Of a stretch of DNA of 64,000 nt, positions 60,964-64,000 are shown piece by piece. How positions within the stretch are numbered: position 1 is the first letter of the stretch; each line of letters opens with the position of its first letter. Under the pieces are notes generated by a model, which worked only from the letters and a program-made list of their open reading frames with translations, made no database searches and was not told where the DNA came from. A program made the translations under genes and the position numbers. Source of the stretch: a virus; the IMG/VR virus record IMGVR_UViG_3300049893_001613, positions 32,444 through 96,443 of that record. One strand, written 5' to 3'.

Positions 60964-61640
60964 TAGTTACCGTTTTGGTAATTGTGAATAGTCTTAATCA
61001 CCTGATTCATGTCATTAGGAATAAGTAATTCCGTAAAGCATCCTTTAGGTGTTTTAGCATCGTGAGTTCCATTCTTGTTAGTCAGGAATCTGTATTCGAT
61101 GTTCTTATCTGAATTCACTACAAGTGAGTGGAGCACGTAAGTAAAGTAAGATGGTGGTTTGATGTCCTTATCCAGGAGTTTACCTGGACTGAGCATAGCA
61201 ATAATACCGGTATCATGCATTTCTGTATGACCGTTGTATACTATTGTTAAGTCATCGCGATACGTTTCACCCAGTGCAATTACACGGGCAATATCGCTTG
61301 CAAGTTCACCCCACTTTGCAAATGCATCGTTACCTAACTTCCTTGCCATAAATTCAGAGGAGGTTGTTCTGGCATTATAGAAGTGTGTTAAATCTTCTAC
61401 AAGCACTGCTTTAATGTGTTTGAGGTCGTTGTTCACAGTATTAAGAACTGTAGGAATATCAACCAGTTTATTGGTTTGAATTCTGTTCTTACCTACTATG
61501 TATTGCTTGGCAGACCCAGGCCATGGTAATGGTTTCGAATTTGGACTGATGATCAGTGTTGTTTCCGGATCCATTGATTCCCATGCTGTACTTTTTCCTG
61601 TACCCTGGTCACCGATTACGAGTATTTGTGTTGCTGGCAT
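60963..61640 (-). CDS. Sak4-like/AAA_24-type P-loop ATPase
   Basis: The 225-residue RecA-like protein has Walker A GDQGTGKST at 10-18 and a Walker B-like KAVLVEDLTHF near 78-88. An NGHTE segment probably serves as a sensor. It resembles the phage ATPases often described as Sak4-like single-strand annealing or recombination proteins. It sits beside the inserted GIY-YIG gene, one base from it, and between the primase and helicase. Confidence 0.82.
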   Translation of the reverse strand: MPATQILVIGDQGTGKSTAWESMDPETTLIISPNSKPLPWPGSAKQYIVGKNRIQTNKLVDIPTVLNTVNNDLKHIKAVLVEDLTHFYNARTTSSEFMARKLGNDAFAKWGELASDIARVIALGETYRDDLTIVYNGHTEMHDTGIIAMLSPGKLLDKDIKPPSYFTYVLHSLVVNSDKNIEYRFLTNKNGTHDAKTPKGCFTELLIPNDMNQVIKTIHNYQNGN

Positions 61641-62123
61641 TTAAAAATTTATAAAACTTGTGTTATTCTTGTACCTATTAGAAAGCATATTCCATAAACT
61701 AAATCTGTTGTAACCATGAGCCCTAGCAGCTTCTGATATAGATTCGTAGAAAATACCTGTCTCTGTGTTTAAAACAGTAACAGCTTTTCCACCTTTAAAA
61801 ATACCCTTCTTACTCTCACTAATTTTAGCTTTAGACAATGAACTATGAGAAGCTGAAAAGCCTTCACCACCTGCTGTAAGATTAACTAAACTACCTGTAG
61901 GTTTTCTTCCATACAAAGCAATAAATTCAATTTCTTTCAAACAAGCTTCTTCCCACGTAATATCTTCAAATAGAATCTCAATTTCGTAAGAGGTTTTAGC
62001 TATTACTCTTTTCCAGAAATCAGATCTTCCTTCTTTAGAAAAAGCACGATCTGCGGTAAGACCAATACCTACGTAAAAGACTTCATTCTTATCTGTTCTA
62101 ATATGTCTATATAAACAAGCCAT
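61641..62123 (-). CDS. GIY-YIG homing endonuclease with NUMOD-type DNA-binding region
   Basis: The 160-residue protein has CLYRHIRTDKNEVFYVGIG (3-21) and the catalytic-region KEIEFIALYG. It ends in a NUMOD1-like helix-turn-helix (AVTVLNTETGIFYESISEAARAHG). Its start overlaps the helicase stop as ATGA, and its stop adjoins the Sak4-like gene, so it lies exactly between two replication genes. This is typical of a free-standing intron-type endonuclease that has invaded the operon. Confidence 0.88.
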   Translation of the reverse strand: MACLYRHIRTDKNEVFYVGIGLTADRAFSKEGRSDFWKRVIAKTSYEIEILFEDITWEEACLKEIEFIALYGRKPTGSLVNLTAGGEGFSASHSSLSKAKISESKKGIFKGGKAVTVLNTETGIFYESISEAARAHGYNRFSLWNMLSNRYKNNTSFINF

Positions 62124-63172
62124 CAGTGCCGAGTTGCTAATGTATATTGCTCCTGTGTCATGTCTTTGGCATCAGGCATCTGTGTAAAGACACCTACTGC
62201 ACCATCAAACTTTAATGGTATGAATTTGTTGTTCTGTCCATATCTGTTCTTCATAACGTGAGCACTTCTGAACCAGCTTCTCAGCTGAGAAATATCATAA
62301 CCCCTGAATACTGTTTCTTCTTCTTTCATATGGCGTGAAGGATCGTAAAGACCAACTACTACATCAGCATCTTTAACTGGTCGTTTAGAATCTTCAAAGT
62401 CACGTAACAATGGTGTTTTAATACCATATCTGCTACGATCGACTGCACTGATTTCAGCATTGAACTGCTGGATTATAATAGGAGTAAACTTGCATTTATT
62501 CCTGAACCATACGCTTAACCTGCTTATCCTGTCAATCGTGGATTTAACTGTATCATGGCCTGAATCAACTTCAGCTAGGTTAACAGTATCCACTACAACA
62601 ATCACATACAGGTTTGGGTTATTGGGTGTGTAATCACCACATTCGCTTATCCATCTGCCTTCTTTACTGAAGGTACCGTTAGCACGGGCAATGGTTAACA
62701 GAATATCGTGATACTTATTGGGTGTAATGTCTTCATCAAATACTAAGCTCTTCTTCTCAAATTCTTCAAGATATGGAGCAATAGTTTGCTGTAATATAAG
62801 ATTGTTTTCATCAGAGAGATTCTTGAATACTTCTTTAACCGGGATGATCTTACCATAATCAAAGAAAAACTTCCTTGTTATAGCAGAACCCATGTTAATA
62901 GTAGGACTCATCTCAAGACTGAAGTCCACAAACAGTACATCAAGTTTGGACGGATCATTGATACGTTTAAACTCTTCATATACGGTGTGAACATGTTTGT
63001 CTCTGACCCAGGCTGTTTTACCAACAGTGGTTTCAGCACCGTACAGGTACATGATTCCCTGTGTAGTACCGTCAATAAATTCATCGAATTTAGGAATACG
63101 TGTAGGAACAGACTGAATAATACCACTCCTGCCTCTTTCAACAAGATCAAGGGTTCGTTTAAGTATACTCAT
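62123..63172 (-). CDS. Replicative DNA helicase, DnaB-like
   Basis: The 349-residue protein lacks the DnaB N-terminal domain and has Walker A GAETTVGKT at 45-53. An acidic DFSLEMSP turn and VVVDTVNLAEVD (Walker B-like, about 190-201) follow, and then QQFNAEI with the H3/H4 Gln of DnaB proteins. The late segment DADVVVGLYDPSRH is common in DnaB C-terminal domains. It should unwind the fork together with the TOPRIM primase. It adjoins the upstream gene with no space. Confidence 0.85.
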   Translation of the reverse strand: MSILKRTLDLVERGRSGIIQSVPTRIPKFDEFIDGTTQGIMYLYGAETTVGKTAWVRDKHVHTVYEEFKRINDPSKLDVLFVDFSLEMSPTINMGSAITRKFFFDYGKIIPVKEVFKNLSDENNLILQQTIAPYLEEFEKKSLVFDEDITPNKYHDILLTIARANGTFSKEGRWISECGDYTPNNPNLYVIVVVDTVNLAEVDSGHDTVKSTIDRISRLSVWFRNKCKFTPIIIQQFNAEISAVDRSRYGIKTPLLRDFEDSKRPVKDADVVVGLYDPSRHMKEEETVFRGYDISQLRSWFRSAHVMKNRYGQNNKFIPLKFDGAVGVFTQMPDAKDMTQEQYTLATRH

Positions 63173-63661
63173 TTAGTCTTCCCACTTGTTTTCACCATCC
63201 ACCTTTATTTCTTTACCCCACTCATCGTATGCTGATTTCCAGATACCATCATTGAGGTAATTGCTGAGCAATTTCTTATATGTTACAGTTTGATAATAGT
63301 TCTTAGTTGACTGGGTAAGCCTCTGGTAATCTATATTAGGATCATTGACGATCTTCATAAGATTGTTTGCAGCAAGTACTGAATACTGCCGAACAGTATA
63401 GATACCACCATCAGGTGCTTTCACTCTCCATGGTACTTCAGCATCTTCTACAAACTTATTCCATACGGCTTTCTTATCTGTTTCTGTTGGTCGTGTTATT
63501 GTTGTTCTTGCTGTAGTAATAGGCATAGCTATAGGAGTCTCATCATTCAATGCAAATCCTCCCAGTTCATTGTTTACCTTTTGAGTAAGAACAAACTGTC
63601 TGCCTACCATAATCCCGTAATCGTTATCCAGTAACCACTGAACTGTCTCACGTAAATTCAT
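63173..63661 (-). CDS. Hypothetical protein between the two helicases
   Basis: The 162-residue protein is mostly helical with a Thr-rich middle (PITTARTTITRPTETDKK, about 47-64) and a helical C-terminal third with many aromatic residues (KNYYQTVTYKKLLSNYLNDGIW). It overlaps the SNF2-like gene by 14 bases. No family was recognised. A helicase loader would fit the position but is not supported by a motif. Confidence 0.55.
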   Translation of the reverse strand: MNLRETVQWLLDNDYGIMVGRQFVLTQKVNNELGGFALNDETPIAMPITTARTTITRPTETDKKAVWNKFVEDAEVPWRVKAPDGGIYTVRQYSVLAANNLMKIVNDPNIDYQRLTQSTKNYYQTVTYKKLLSNYLNDGIWKSAYDEWGKEIKVDGENKWED

Positions 63662-64000
63662 TACCCTGAAATTTTAAATCGTTACCTAATGTTATAACCC
63701 GAGAGTTACTCATATCGAAAGAAGCCGACATCTTTGAAGCCCACTTACTTACCTGCGTTGGCATCAGCACACGTCTGAATGCTCCATTCTCAGTTCTAAC
63801 CAAGTCTTCAAAATAAGGTACTAGAATAATATAGTATCCGGTTTGCTCTGGTTTCAAACGCATCAGTCGTCCATGAGTCTGTTGAAAGTCTGTTTCACTA
63901 CCATCAAAAGATTCTTTGATAATAACGTTAACACCAATAAGGTTAGCCCCGCGGTTTAACTTCTTACAAACTGACATCGTATTTATCTCACCTGAGTTGA
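63648..64000 (-). CDS. SNF2/SF2-type helicase, C-terminal part (5' end outside the window)
   Basis: The frame is open to the right edge of the window. Reading upstream of the internal Met at 63977 gives SGEINT in frame. Visible helicase motifs are MSVCKKLNRGANLIGVNVII (motif V region) and TDFQQTHGRLMRL, a motif VI with Q..GR..R. The rest of the motor lies outside. Superfamily 2 SNF2-like helicases are standard in the replication block of crAss-like phages. Confidence 0.8.
   Translation of the reverse strand, partial: NSGEINTMSVCKKLNRGANLIGVNVIIKESFDGSETDFQQTHGRLMRLKPEQTGYYIILVPYFEDLVRTENGAFRRVLMPTQVSKWASKMSASFDMSNSRVITLGNDLKFQGNEFT

Overview
The window is one continuous, densely packed stretch of a large tailed-phage genome. 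It contains no bacterial chromosomal genes, rRNA, integrase or lysogeny genes. The best fit is a crAss-like podovirus (Crassvirales or a close relative) infecting a member of the Bacteroidota. The supporting evidence is: two long convergent transcription blocks; a giant virion protein carrying the DFDxD motif of crAss-like phage RNA polymerases; P22 gp4-like connector proteins beside a large tail protein; a replication block of SNF2-like helicase, DnaB-like helicase, Sak4-like ATPase, TOPRIM primase, uracil-DNA glycosylase and 5'-3' exonuclease; few Shine-Dalgarno sequences; and two TAnnTTTG -7 boxes of Bacteroidota type. The virus family is an inference, because the terminase, portal and polymerase lie outside the window.

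Plus strand, 1-42,419 (late/virion block). The order is a virion protein cut by the window edge, an abundant structural protein followed by a strong terminator, and then about 13 kb of appendage and fibre genes. These include collagen-like, repetitive beta-structured and carbohydrate-binding-like domains, several paralogous pairs and two small zinc ribbons. Next come the connector/ring proteins, a degenerate M15-peptidase-like protein, a holin/spanin-like membrane cassette, a 1,283-aa tail (muzzle-like) protein, two internal cargo proteins with a GIY-YIG homing endonuclease between them, and a 5,360-aa polyprotein joining two zincin metalloprotease motifs, polyvalent-protein segments and a virion RNA polymerase. 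A bidirectional terminator at 42,421-42,460 separates the two blocks.

Minus strand, 49,406 down to 42,462 (NAD/ADP-ribose island). This holds a PRPP-synthetase-family protein, a NAMPT-family protein, a macro domain protein, a predicted cyclic-phosphate-processing receiver-like protein, a calcineurin-type phosphoesterase, an AAA+ ATPase, an unknown protein and two intruding HNH endonucleases. The synthetase plus NAMPT-family pair matches the layout of the phage NARP1 NAD+-reconstitution pathway, which counters NAD-depleting host defences. The macro, receiver-like and phosphoesterase genes would extend it. A candidate structured RNA lies in its leader. Upstream lie two irregular tRNA-like genes and a sigma-like factor.

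Minus strand, 64,000 down to 50,291 (replication and nucleotide metabolism). This block includes two MazG-superfamily nucleotide pyrophosphohydrolases and a compact ubiquitin-like cassette at 53,488-57,674: a beta-grasp candidate, an E2/RWD-like candidate, a JAMM peptidase with complete metal ligands, an E1/ThiF-like adenylyltransferase and an unknown partner. The NAD island and the ubiquitin-like cassette are the two most promising little-described systems here.
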